DNA from: Thermaerobacter subterraneus DSM 13965
GTDB lineage: Bacteria; Bacillota; Sulfobacillia; Thermaerobacterales; Thermaerobacteraceae
Reading direction: 5' to 3'
DNA: 64,000 bases
Assembly (NCBI RefSeq): GCF_000183545.2
Contig: NZ_JH976535.1
Location: 2,171,837-2,235,836 of the forward strand
Notes under the pieces: model-generated
The model's input: only the letters and a program-made list of their open reading frames with translations
Told to the model about the DNA's origin: nothing
Database searches by the model: none
Shown here: piece after piece, positions 34,802-44,663 of the stretch
Layout of the letters: every line of letters begins with the position of its first letter
Numbering within the stretch: the stretch's first letter is position 1
Translations under genes and position numbers: made by a program

Positions 34802-35008
34802 GTGACGGTCGGCCTGAAGATGCAGCAGACGCTGGCCAGCGCCGAGAGCATCCTTGCCGATCTGAAGAGCTACCAGCTGGAGACCCAGGACCAGCAGGCC
34901 AAGCAGCTGTTCCGGGACCTGGCCAACCAGATGGAGCAGACCGTCAACGGCCTCAAGCAGCGGCTGCAGCAGATCCAGCAGCAGGAGCCCCAGTACAAGC
35001 AGAAATAA
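34802..35008 (+). CDS. DUF1657 small protein
   Basis: A 68-residue, Gln-rich helical protein: V-T-V-G-x-K-M-Q-Q-T-L-A-S-A at the start and E-P-Q-Y-K at the end match the DUF1657 family of small proteins in spore formers, often linked to spoVA or yetF genes. The start GTG 34802 gives the family length. The GGGGTGAGCGGA just upstream can serve as ribosome site. It is divergent from pfkA. Function is unknown. Confidence 0.8.
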   Translation: MTVGLKMQQTLASAESILADLKSYQLETQDQQAKQLFRDLANQMEQTVNGLKQRLQQIQQQEPQYKQK

Positions 35009-35039
35009 CCGCCGGCCGTACCGTGGATCACGCCTCACC

Positions 35040-35066
35040 GCCCGCCCGCCGGTCCACCGGGCGGGC
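35040..35066. terminator. Hairpin 1 between DUF1657 gene and prkA
   Basis: Arms GCCCGCCCG and CGGGCGGGC, 9-base loop, 31 bases after the DUF1657 stop. One of two adjacent hairpins between convergent genes. Confidence 0.55.
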
Positions 35067-35075
35067 AAGACGGCA

Positions 35076-35101
35076 CGCGGGAGCCCCGCCGGGCTCCCGC
35101 G
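35076..35101. terminator. Hairpin 2 between DUF1657 gene and prkA
   Basis: Perfect 11-bp arms CGCGGGAGCCC and GGGCTCCCGCG with a 4-base loop, 37 bases before the prkA stop. Probably stops one or both converging transcripts. Confidence 0.6.
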
Positions 35102-35138
35102 CGCGCTTGCAGGGTGCGGATCGGTTCACCAGTGCCGG

Positions 35139-37058
<1,920 letters not shown>

Positions 37059-37066
37059 GGTCACGC

Positions 37067-38329
37067 TCACCCCTTGTCTCCCCCGGGCACCGACAGGACC
37101 ACGTCGTGCCCGCCGGCCCGGGTCTCCAGGTGGACGGGGCGCCGCCACAGGCGCTCCACCAGGGCCAGCGCCTGGCGGGCCTCATCCAGGTCCAGCTCGC
37201 GGCCGTCGAAGATATGCCGCAGAAGCAGCTCACCCCGGCCCCGGTAGTCGCCGTCCACCACGGCGATGAGCGGGAACCCGCCGCGGACGCGGCTCAAGAC
37301 CAAAAGGTCCCGCACCCGGGCCCAGTCGTCCTCCACGATCACCCACTGGTCGCCCTGGCGGGCGTAAATGTACAGGTCGCAGGCTTCGGCCACCTGGCGG
37401 TCCAGGTGGTTGCGCAGGAAGGCCACGTCGTCCTCGGTTTCCAGGATGAACCGGGCCTCGTCCCAGCCCCGGGTGGCCAGGATCCGCTCCCAGGTGTGGT
37501 AGCCCACGGCGTAGGGATTGAACGCGAAGGGGGAGGAGGCCTGGATGGCCGCGTGGAGCCGGGCGAACTCGGTGTAGTCGCCGTCGGGCAGGTCCAGCCG
37601 GCGCAGGATGCGGCTGTGGGCGATGCAGGCCCAGCCCTCGTTCATCACCTTGGTCCGGATCTGGGGCCAGAAGTAGAGCCGCTCGGCGCGCACCATGGCC
37701 AAAAGGTCCCGCTCCCAGTCCTCCAGGTGGGGCGCGTGGTGCTGGATGAACAGCAGCACGTCCTCAAAGGGCTCCTCGGGGCGCAGGGGCGGGATCTCCT
37801 GCTCCTCTGCCAGCCACGGGTCGGCGTGGGGCTCCAGGGCCAGGGCGGCGTCCAGCACCCGCTCCACCGCCTCGACCCCGTGATCGTACTCGTAGCGGCG
37901 CACCCGCTCGGCGTGGACGGCCGCCAGGCCCGCCATCTCGCGGCCCGCCCGGCGGAAGAACACGTTGTGGTGGAAGAAGTCGGCATGGCCGGCCACGTGG
38001 GCGGCCACGAACAGGTTCTCGAACAGGCTGTTGCTCTCCAGCAGGAACGCCTGGCAGGGGTCGGCGTGGATCACCAGCTCGTAGATGCGGTGCAGACCGT
38101 AGTCGTGCCGGGTCTTCAGCAAGTGGTACGCCTTGCCGTGGCTCCAGTGGGTGAAGCGGCCGGGCAGGCCGTAGGCCGCCACCTCGTAGACCACGGGGGC
38201 CGGCACCACCTCGAAGTGGGTGGGCAGGGGGTCGAACCCCAGGTCCCGGGCCACGGCCCAGATGCGCTCCAGGTGGGGCAGGAGCCCCTCGGCCCCGGGG
38301 CCCGAGGCGGTGACGCCGGGACGGCTCAT
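37067..38329 (-). CDS. spoVR: SpoVR family protein
   Basis: A 420-residue SpoVR protein, linked to spore cortex formation. Conserved segments: PTHFEVVPAPVVYEVAAYG near 40, HWSHGKAY near 62, THVAGHADFF-like VAAHVAGHADFF near 110, RTKVMNEGWA near 230 and NPYAVGYHTW near 280. It has no membrane segment. The start overlaps the yhbH stop by four bases (ATGA) and the stop abuts prkA, so all three are cotranslated. The order matches the linked yeaH/ycgB/yeaG-type genes of other bacteria. Confidence 0.92.
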   Translation of the reverse strand: MSRPGVTASGPGAEGLLPHLERIWAVARDLGFDPLPTHFEVVPAPVVYEVAAYGLPGRFTHWSHGKAYHLLKTRHDYGLHRIYELVIHADPCQAFLLESNSLFENLFVAAHVAGHADFFHHNVFFRRAGREMAGLAAVHAERVRRYEYDHGVEAVERVLDAALALEPHADPWLAEEQEIPPLRPEEPFEDVLLFIQHHAPHLEDWERDLLAMVRAERLYFWPQIRTKVMNEGWACIAHSRILRRLDLPDGDYTEFARLHAAIQASSPFAFNPYAVGYHTWERILATRGWDEARFILETEDDVAFLRNHLDRQVAEACDLYIYARQGDQWVIVEDDWARVRDLLVLSRVRGGFPLIAVVDGDYRGRGELLLRHIFDGRELDLDEARQALALVERLWRRPVHLETRAGGHDVVLSVPGGDKG

Positions 38330-39522
38330 GGTCCCTCACCTCCCCCGCCGGACCCCGCGCCCGCTCCCGGGCCCGCGCCCAGGACGGCCCCGCCGGGCTG
38401 GGCGCGAAAGATGGCCTTCAAGGCGGGGTAGATGTCCTCCCGCCGGCTCATCTTCACCCGGACGAACCGGGGGTGGCGCACCCGCTCGAAGGCCGTCATC
38501 AGCGGGGAGCGGTAACCGCTCTCGTTGATCTCCCCGTAGGCGAAGAGGTTCGACAGGTCGGCCAGCTGCTGCGCCAGCTGGACGCACAGCCCGTTGTCGC
38601 TCTCCCCCCAGTTGTCGCCGTCGGAGAAGTGGATGGCGTAGATGTTCCAGCCGTCGGGCGGGTAGCGGCCGGTGACGATGTCCAGGGCCAGGCGGTATGC
38701 CGACGAGACCCGGGTGCCGCCGCTTTCGCCCAGGTGGAAGAAGCGCTCCTCGTCGACCTCCTGGGCCTCGGTGTGGTGGGTGATGAACACCCGCTCCACA
38801 TCGGCGTAGCGGCTCTGGAGGAACCGGTTCATCCAGAAGAAGAAGGTCCGGGACGTCCACTTCTTGAACTCGCCCATGCTGCCCGAGACGTCCCGCATGG
38901 CGACCACCACGGCCCGGGCATGGGGCCGGGGGTCGTCCCGCCAACTGCGGTAGCGCAGGTCCTCGCGGCGGAAGGGGCCGAGCCGCGCCTCCCCCTGGCG
39001 GGCGTGGCGCTTGAGGTTCTCCTTCAGGGCGCGGCGCAGGTCGGCCCGGCTCAGGGGCCCGGCCCGGGCCACCTCGGTGAACCGCGGCCGCCGGGCGTCC
39101 AGGGCCGGCTGCCGGCGCGGCTTGAGGTCGGGAAGCTCCAGCTCCTCGAAGAAGATGGACTCCAGCTCGTCCAGGGTGACTTCCGTCTCGTAGTAGTCGG
39201 TTCCCGGCCCCTGGCCCGCCCCGTGGGGGTCGCCCTGCCCGCCCGGCTGGCCGGGCTGGCGGGCCAGCACGTCCCCCTTGCGGCTGCCGCCCCGCCCCTG
39301 CCCCACCTGGGGGTTGTCGGTCGTGCTGAAGCGGAACCGGTACTCCCGCAGGGAGCGCACGGGCACCTTGACCACCCGGCGGCCGTCGGTGGTCAGCAGG
39401 GAGTCGTCGGTGATCAGATCGGCCAGGTTCTCTCGGATGGCGGCGCGGACCTTTTCCTGGTGCCGCGCCTGGTCGACGGGCCCCTTGCGGTGCAGGGACC
39501 AGTCGATCACGCCCCGCGGCAT
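38326..39522 (-). CDS. yhbH: YhbH family sporulation protein (DUF444, von Willebrand A-like)
   Basis: A 398-residue protein. The N-terminus WSLHRKGPVDQARH is typical of YhbH. A VWA-like domain in the second half shows D-V-S-G-S-M-G (MIDAS-like), S-G-G-T near 300 and F-S-D-G-D-N-W. A Gly/Gln-rich insert is near 85-108, and the C-terminus ends in a Gly/Ala tail. In Bacillus it is a mother-cell sporulation gene. The ATG at 39522 follows GGGGGTGAGG. It leads the operon with spoVR and prkA, and a possible sigma-E promoter lies 120 bases upstream. Confidence 0.9.
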   Translation of the reverse strand: MPRGVIDWSLHRKGPVDQARHQEKVRAAIRENLADLITDDSLLTTDGRRVVKVPVRSLREYRFRFSTTDNPQVGQGRGGSRKGDVLARQPGQPGGQGDPHGAGQGPGTDYYETEVTLDELESIFFEELELPDLKPRRQPALDARRPRFTEVARAGPLSRADLRRALKENLKRHARQGEARLGPFRREDLRYRSWRDDPRPHARAVVVAMRDVSGSMGEFKKWTSRTFFFWMNRFLQSRYADVERVFITHHTEAQEVDEERFFHLGESGGTRVSSAYRLALDIVTGRYPPDGWNIYAIHFSDGDNWGESDNGLCVQLAQQLADLSNLFAYGEINESGYRSPLMTAFERVRHPRFVRVKMSRREDIYPALKAIFRAQPGGAVLGAGPGAGAGSGGGGEGP

Positions 39523-40046
39523 GGACCTCACCCCCTCGCGGTATGTACGGGCCCCTTCCGGGCAGCGGCCGTTCGGTGGACGACCGGCGGGCTGCCGCCG
39601 CGCCGGTCCAGGCCAGCGGCGAGGGTGGGGGTTTTTCCGGATGTATGTGCCCGGGCGGTGGCGAATGCGGGCCGGACAATCCAGATCCTGGGCGTCCCGG
39701 ACCGCCCGGGGTCGCCCGGGGCCGTTATGTAGGCGGGGCTCGTCGTGGGAGGAAGAACCGGCCGGCGAGGGTGGAAATCCCAGGGGGTTCGTCCCGGGGG
39801 CATCTGGGGACGGACGGAGCCGGAACCCGTGCTCCCGCGCCACCGGTCCCCCGTCTTGCGTCCCGGGGCGGGGGGTTCTGCACCGCGGGCCGGCCACCGG
39901 CGCCCCGGCCACCCCGGGGCCCGGCACGGGAGCCGCGCGGGCCCGTGGCGTCCTGCTCCCGGGGGCCCGGCACCGGGACCCCGTGGGCCGGCGGCGTCCT
40001 ACGGCAGTGTATGCACGGGCCGCGACGTTGCTCTTAGGTAGCTGCT
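39523..40046. other. Spacer upstream of yhbH operon
   Basis: This 524-base region contains the candidate sigma-E promoter (39642-39668). The rest is low-complexity GGGCCC-rich sequence. A slightly AT-rich tail follows near the panC stop. I see no gene, RNA or terminator with a clear T-run. Confidence 0.5.
39642..39668 (-). promoter_or_regulatory. Candidate sigma-E promoter of yhbH-spoVR-prkA
   Basis: On the minus strand: GCATTC, 15 bases, CATACATCC. The -10 resembles the mother-cell sigma-E consensus CATACANNT closely, and the -35 resembles GHATAHT loosely. prkA and yhbH are sigma-E genes in Bacillus subtilis, which supports the reading. Confidence 0.42.
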
Positions 40047-40931
40047 CTAAGTCCAGCGGTCCCGGACGCCGTCCGGGCCGACCACCAGCCAGAAGTTGTC
40101 GATCAGCCGGGTGGTGCCCAGGCGGGCGGCCACCAGCAGCAGCACCTCGCCCTCCACCGGATCGGCGGGCTCCAGGGTCTCCGCGGCGACGGCGGCCGCG
40201 TACTCGGGTTCAACCAGGGGCTCGGCGGCCAGGACGGCCTCCATGGCCGCCACCACCCGGTCCCGGCGTCGCTCCCCGGCTTCCAGAAGGCGGCGGGCTG
40301 CCGCGAGCGACCGGTAAAGGACCGGAGCCGCCCGGCGCTGCCCGGCATCCAGGTAGACGTTCCGGGAGCTCATGGCCAGGCCGTCGGGCTCCCGCACCGT
40401 GGGGCAGACCACCACCTCCAGGGAAAAATCCAGGTCCGCCACCATGCGCCGGATGATGACGGCCTGCTGGGCGTCCTTTTGCCCGAAGTAGGCGCGGTCG
40501 GGCTGGACCAGGTGGAAGAGCTTGGTCACCACGGTGACCACGCCGCGGAAGTGACCCGGCCGCCGGGCCCCTTCCCAGCGGCGGGCCAGGTCTCCCACAT
40601 CGACGTAGACCCCCGGCTCGCCCCGAGGGTACATGGTCTCCACCGCGGGGTGGAACAGCAGGTCGGCTCCGGCCTGGGCGGCCAGTTCCCGGTCCCGCTC
40701 CAGGTCGCGGGGGTAGCGGGCGAAGTCCTCGTGGGGGCCGAACTGCAGCGGGTTGACGAACACGCTCACCACCACCCGGCGGCACTCCGCCCGGGCCCGG
40801 CGGATCAAGGAGAGGTGCCCGTCGTGGAGGTAGCCCATGGTGGGGACGAAGCCCACCCGGCCCCCGGGGTCTTCCCGGCGCCAGCGGGCGATGTGCTGCC
40901 GCAACGTGGTGATGTCCTGCACCAGTTCCAT
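40047..40931 (-). CDS. panC: Pantoate--beta-alanine ligase
   Basis: A 294-residue PanC, which joins pantoate and beta-alanine using ATP to make pantothenate. FVPTMGYLHDGHLSLI near 28 carries the H-x-G-H signature, FVNPLQFGP near 62, YFGQKDAQQ near 148 and GLAMSSRNVYL near 183. Length is normal. The ATG at 40931 follows GGAGGGA by 5 bases. It is downstream of panB in the same operon, 118 bases apart. Confidence 0.95.
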   Translation of the reverse strand: MELVQDITTLRQHIARWRREDPGGRVGFVPTMGYLHDGHLSLIRRARAECRRVVVSVFVNPLQFGPHEDFARYPRDLERDRELAAQAGADLLFHPAVETMYPRGEPGVYVDVGDLARRWEGARRPGHFRGVVTVVTKLFHLVQPDRAYFGQKDAQQAVIIRRMVADLDFSLEVVVCPTVREPDGLAMSSRNVYLDAGQRRAAPVLYRSLAAARRLLEAGERRRDRVVAAMEAVLAAEPLVEPEYAAAVAAETLEPADPVEGEVLLLVAARLGTTRLIDNFWLVVGPDGVRDRWT

Positions 40932-41049
40932 GGGGGTCCCTCCTCCCGGTGGCTGCCGGGTGCGATCCGGGCGCGCCGCTGCCGGGCGCCGCAGGGCGGA
41001 GCCTGGCGGCCCGCCGGTCGCGTCGCGGGCACGGGATCCGGGCGAGCGC

Positions 41050-42030
41050 CTACCGGTCCCCGTAGGGCGCATCGGCAGGCGCATCGCCGGACGAGGCATC
41101 CCCGGCCGGACGGCCGCCCCAGGGCGCCTCCCCGGCCGGACCGGCAGGGGCGGGTGACCGGGAACCCCCGGGACCGGCCGGGGCACCGGCCGCGTCGCCG
41201 GCCCGGGACCCGGCCTCCCCCGCCGCCATGTGGTAGCTGTGCTCGTCCGTGGGGAAGGCACGCGCCCGCACGTCGGCGGCGTAACGCTGCAGGGCCTCCA
41301 GGGCGATCTGCCCCAGCTCGGCATACCGCCGGGCGAAGCGGGGGACGCGGCCCTGGGTCAGGCCCAGCAGGTCGTGGAGCACCAGCACCTGGCCGTCGCA
41401 GTCCGGCCCGGCCCCGATGCCGATGGTGGGGATCCGCAGCCGGCGGCTGATGGCCGCGGCCAGTTCCCGGGGCACCATCTCCAGCACCAGGGCGAAGGCC
41501 CCCGCCTGCTCAAGGGCGACGGCATCGTCGAGAAGCTGCCGGGCCTCGGCCTCGTCCCGGCCCTGGACCCGGTAGCCGCCCAGGGCATGCACCCGCTGGG
41601 GCAGCAGGCCCAGGTGACCCACCACGGGGATGCCCGCGCCGGTCAGGCGGTGGACCACTTCCAGCACGCGGCCGGCCCCCTCCAGCTTCACGGCCTCGGC
41701 ACCCCCTTCCTGCACCAGGCGCCCCGCGGCGCGCAGCGCGTCGTCCACGGAGAGGTGGAAGGTCAGGAAGGGCATGTCGGCCACCAGCAAGGCTCGTTCC
41801 ACGCCCCGGCGCGCCGCCCGGGTGTGGTGCACCATCTCGTCCAGGGTGACGAACACGGTGGCCGGGTAGCCCAGCACCACGTTGCCCAGGGAATCGCCCA
41901 CCAGGATCATGTCCACGCCGGCGGCGTCGGCCAGCCGGGCGAAGGGGTAGTCGTAGGCCGTGACCATGACCACCGGCCGGCCCTGTTCCTTGTACTCGAG
42001 GACGGTGCGCACCGTAACCCGCGACGCCAT
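41050..42030 (-). CDS. panB: 3-methyl-2-oxobutanoate hydroxymethyltransferase
   Basis: A 326-residue PanB, which transfers a hydroxymethyl group from methylene-THF to ketoisovalerate. [18 protein letters not shown] near 22, [12 protein letters not shown] near 42, KLEGAG near 115 and [15 protein letters not shown] near 200 are diagnostic. The catalytic core ends near 270. The rest is a Gly/Ala/Pro tail absent from most homologues. The ATG at 42030 follows GGGGGGAAG. It sits between a DUF2520 gene and panC. Confidence 0.95.
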   Translation of the reverse strand: MASRVTVRTVLEYKEQGRPVVMVTAYDYPFARLADAAGVDMILVGDSLGNVVLGYPATVFVTLDEMVHHTRAARRGVERALLVADMPFLTFHLSVDDALRAAGRLVQEGGAEAVKLEGAGRVLEVVHRLTGAGIPVVGHLGLLPQRVHALGGYRVQGRDEAEARQLLDDAVALEQAGAFALVLEMVPRELAAAISRRLRIPTIGIGAGPDCDGQVLVLHDLLGLTQGRVPRFARRYAELGQIALEALQRYAADVRARAFPTDEHSYHMAAGEAGSRAGDAAGAPAGPGGSRSPAPAGPAGEAPWGGRPAGDASSGDAPADAPYGDR

Positions 42031-42092
42031 GATGCTTCCCCCCACGGGATGGCCCTCGGGATGCGGGCGGGCCGGGTTCCGGCCCGGACCGC

Positions 42093-43349
42093 TCACCGGC
42101 CGGCCCCCTCCCCGCCCGCCCCCAGCAGGCGGGCGATGTCTTCAAGGCCTGCCGGCGGGTCCCCGGGTCGGGCCGAGGCGGCGGCCAGAACCAGCGTGGC
42201 CGCCAGCCGGTAACGACCCGCGGGCCCGGGATCGAAGGCGCCCAGCCCGCCGCCCGTTCCAGCTCCGCCGGCCAGTGCCTCCAGGTGGCGCTGCACCGTG
42301 GCCGCGTCTCCCCGCACGATGGGGCCCGTCAGGGCCGCCAGCGGTCCCCTCTCCGCCGCCGCCTCCAGCGCCGCCCGCGCCAGGGCCTCCAGGGGACCCC
42401 AGGAGGAACCGGCGGCCGTGGTGGAACCGGGTCCCGCCCCGGGTCCGGGGTCCCGGCCGGCGGCGACCCGGGCGGCCATCGCCATGCCGGGGTACCCCGA
42501 CAGGCGGAGCAGTTCCCGGGCGGCCCAGAGCAGGGCGGTCACCCCGTTGGCCGCCAGGGTGGCGGCGGCGTGGTACAGGGCCAGCTGCCGGGCCGTGGCG
42601 CCGGGCCAGAGGACCGGCGTGGCGCCCAGCCCCCGGGCCAGAACCGGGCCCACCGGGGCCCGGTTCTGGCCCGGGTCGTACACCACCGTGGCGTACCCCC
42701 CTGCCAGGTGGTCCCGCCCGGCGGCGGGACCACCTGGCAGGGGCAGCAGGGGATGGAACACCTCGGTGGCCAGGCCCAGCCGAGCCAGGGGCGCCAGGGG
42801 CTCCAGCCCCAGGGCGCCGCTCAGGTGCAGGGCGTAGCGGGGCCGGCAGGCCTCGGGCACGGCCTCCAGCCGGCCTGCCAGCCGGGCGGCCGCCTCCGCC
42901 ACCGCCCGGTCGGCCACGGCCAGGACCACCACGGGCGGCCAGGGACCGGGGAGCCCCTCCGCCAGCAGTCGCTGCCAGCCGATGGTCCGGGCGCCCACCT
43001 GCGCCGCCAGCCGGCGGGCCGGCTCGTCCCGGCGGCCGGTCACCCACGCCACCGGCCCGCCCGCCCGGTGCCAGGCCAGGGCCAGGCTGGAACCGGCCCG
43101 CCCCGGGCCGGCCAGCAGGATGGCCGGGGCCGGGGGTCCCCCTGGCTCCTCCACCGGTACCCCAACCCCCGCTGCTCCGGACGGCCCCGGTGTACCGGAA
43201 GGTGCAAGGGGCGGCTCGGGGCGGGGCACCCCGTGCTCCCCGCCCGGTTCGGGCCCGCCTTGCCCGCGGGGCCCGGCCGGCCCGTCCGGGGGGTATTCCA
43301 CCCCCGGCTCCCCGTGCCGCGTGCCGCTGAACCGCGCCCCGGAGCCCAT
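42093..43349 (-). CDS. Rossmann-like DUF2520 protein linked to pantothenate genes
   Basis: About 418 residues. After a Pro/Gly-rich N-terminus, [18 protein letters not shown] (near 75) is a Rossmann nucleotide-binding start. [17 protein letters not shown] and [17 protein letters not shown] follow the Rossmann-like plus DUF2520 layout of NADP-dependent dehydrogenase-like proteins found with panB/panC. Such proteins may supply or remove a pantothenate intermediate, which is inference. The start is uncertain: ATG 43349 has GGAAGG upstream, but the frame stays open to 43550. Two long perfect hairpins lie inside it. It is 62 bases upstream of panB. Confidence 0.75.
   Translation of the reverse strand: MGSGARFSGTRHGEPGVEYPPDGPAGPRGQGGPEPGGEHGVPRPEPPLAPSGTPGPSGAAGVGVPVEEPGGPPAPAILLAGPGRAGSSLALAWHRAGGPVAWVTGRRDEPARRLAAQVGARTIGWQRLLAEGLPGPWPPVVVLAVADRAVAEAAARLAGRLEAVPEACRPRYALHLSGALGLEPLAPLARLGLATEVFHPLLPLPGGPAAGRDHLAGGYATVVYDPGQNRAPVGPVLARGLGATPVLWPGATARQLALYHAAATLAANGVTALLWAARELLRLSGYPGMAMAARVAAGRDPGPGAGPGSTTAAGSSWGPLEALARAALEAAAERGPLAALTGPIVRGDAATVQRHLEALAGGAGTGGGLGAFDPGPAGRYRLAATLVLAAASARPGDPPAGLEDIARLLGAGGEGAGR
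42632..42675. repeat. 20-bp perfect hairpin inside the DUF2520 gene
   Basis: Arms 42632-42651 and 42656-42675 are perfectly complementary with a 4-base loop (ACCG). The left arm starts CCCGGGCCAG and the right arm ends CTGGCCCGGG. It is in coding sequence of a conserved domain. Confidence 0.85.
42698..42743. repeat. 21-bp perfect hairpin inside the DUF2520 gene
   Basis: Arms 42698-42718 and 42723-42743 are perfectly complementary with a 4-base loop (CGGC). The left arm starts CCCCTGCCAGG and the right arm ends CCTGGCAGGGG. It begins 22 bases after the 20-bp hairpin. Confidence 0.85.
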
Positions 43350-43825
43350 CCCGTGGCCTTCCCGCGGGTGTTGCCCCTCCCGTTCCACCGCGCGCCCCTC
43401 CCGCCGGCCCCGGTTCGGCGACCGTTGCGCCCGCCGCCGCCGGCGGCCGGCTGGTGCTACGTTACCGGACCCCGCCGGGCCGGCGCTGCCGGCACCCTCC
43501 TTACTGGCCGCCCAGGGGGCCATGCGCCCCCGCCGCCCCGCAAGCCGCAAGCCCCCGGCCGTCCCGAGAAGCCGGCCGGGCTTCCACGCCCCGCCCCCAG
43601 CCTCCGGCGGCCGGCCCGACCTCCCGGCCCCCGGCGGATTCCGCGAGGGCGGCTGGTGCCCATTTCCCCGCCCGGCCCGGGTTCCCTCCTGCGGGCCGGG
43701 CCCGGGTTCCTTCCGGCCGGCCCGGGCCGCGCCGCCGCGGCAGGCCCGGGCCGGGGCCCCGTCCCGGCAGCCGGGGCCGGCGCCACGGTCCGGCCCCGGC
43801 TGCGACAGGGCTCACCCGAGCAGCA
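43350..43825. other. GC-rich spacer between DUF2520 gene and pgpA
   Basis: The DUF2520 frame may extend into 43350-43550 as a Pro/Gly/Arg-rich N-terminus. The rest is low-complexity GGCCCGGG-type sequence. I see no hairpin with a T-run, no promoter and no other gene. Confidence 0.45.
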
Positions 43826-44344
43826 TCAGGGCTCGTTGTGGGCGATCCGCGCCGCGGCAGCCGCCGCCACGCCGGCCACCAGGTCGTCCAGGAACGTCTG
43901 CACCCGCCCCTGGCTCTTCTCGTTGTTGAGCCGCTCGATGACCCCCAGCTTCACCTTGTCCAGGTAGCCGAAGTTGGTGAGCCCGATGGACCCGTACACG
44001 TTGGTGATGGCCAGGGCCAGGACCTCGTCCACGCCGTAGAGCGGCTCGTCGGTGCGCAGGATGGACAGCAGCGGCTCCTCCAGCAGCCCCTGCTCCGCCG
44101 CCTCGTCCAGGGCGATGCCCGTCAGCAGGGCGTGCTGGACCTCCCGCTTGGCGATCACCGCTTCCACGCTGGCCAGGCACTGCTCCAGGGTGATGCCCGG
44201 CACGTACTTCTCCTGGATGGCCAGGACGATCTCCGCGATGTCCCGCAGGGTGACCCCGCGCCGCTCCAGGCGGCGGATCACCTCGGCCCGGTGGTCCACC
44301 CGCAGGCGGACCGGCTCGGAGACCTTTGGCGCCCTTTCGGCCAA
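43826..44344 (-). CDS. pgpA: Phosphatidylglycerophosphatase A (PgpA/YutG type)
   Basis: A 172-residue protein of the soluble YutG-like PgpA group. These dephosphorylate phosphatidylglycerol phosphate. Key segments: RRGVTLRDIAEIVL near 28, KYVPGITLEQCLASVEAVIAKREVQHALLTGIALDE (positions about 46-80, catalytic-type acidic and His residues) and GVDEVLALAITNVYGSIGLTNFGYLDK near 105 (abbreviated). The start is TTG 44344, chosen because GGAGGGG lies 6 bases upstream. It is on the minus strand 319 bases after dnaE. Confidence 0.85.
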   Translation of the reverse strand: MAERAPKVSEPVRLRVDHRAEVIRRLERRGVTLRDIAEIVLAIQEKYVPGITLEQCLASVEAVIAKREVQHALLTGIALDEAAEQGLLEEPLLSILRTDEPLYGVDEVLALAITNVYGSIGLTNFGYLDKVKLGVIERLNNEKSQGRVQTFLDDLVAGVAAAAAARIAHNEP

Positions 44345-44663
44345 CCCGACCCCTCCTCCCCGCTTCCTCCCTCGCCCGATCGCTGCCTATCGCTGCTCCG
44401 CGCAAACTGCTGTCCGTGGCAACCGCTGTCCGTGGAACTGGGCCCCCCCTTGCCTCACTGCTGCCGGCCTCCATTGTCGCCGGAGGCGGAGACCGTCCCG
44501 GGGGACCGCTCCGGCCGGCCCCCGCCCGGGGGCCGCGGCGAAGGGGCAGGACCGTGCCCCATGCCCGGATCCCCTCACCAGCGGACCGCACCCGCCATGC
44601 CGCCGGCGGCCAGCCACCTCCCATGTCGCCGGCCGGCCCGCGATGTTCCGGTCCGCCCGGCGG
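44345..44663. other. Spacer between dnaE and pgpA
   Basis: Nothing coding is supported. A patch near 44375-44440 contains two near-repeats (GCTGTCCGTGG) and is slightly less GC-rich, so it may hold the pgpA promoter, but I cannot define hexamers. Confidence 0.4.

Noticed and set aside
39543-40037. Plus-strand open frames upstream of yhbH
   Set aside because: Translations are Gly/Arg/Pro-rich without domains or good ribosome sites. The area is better read as promoter and spacer.
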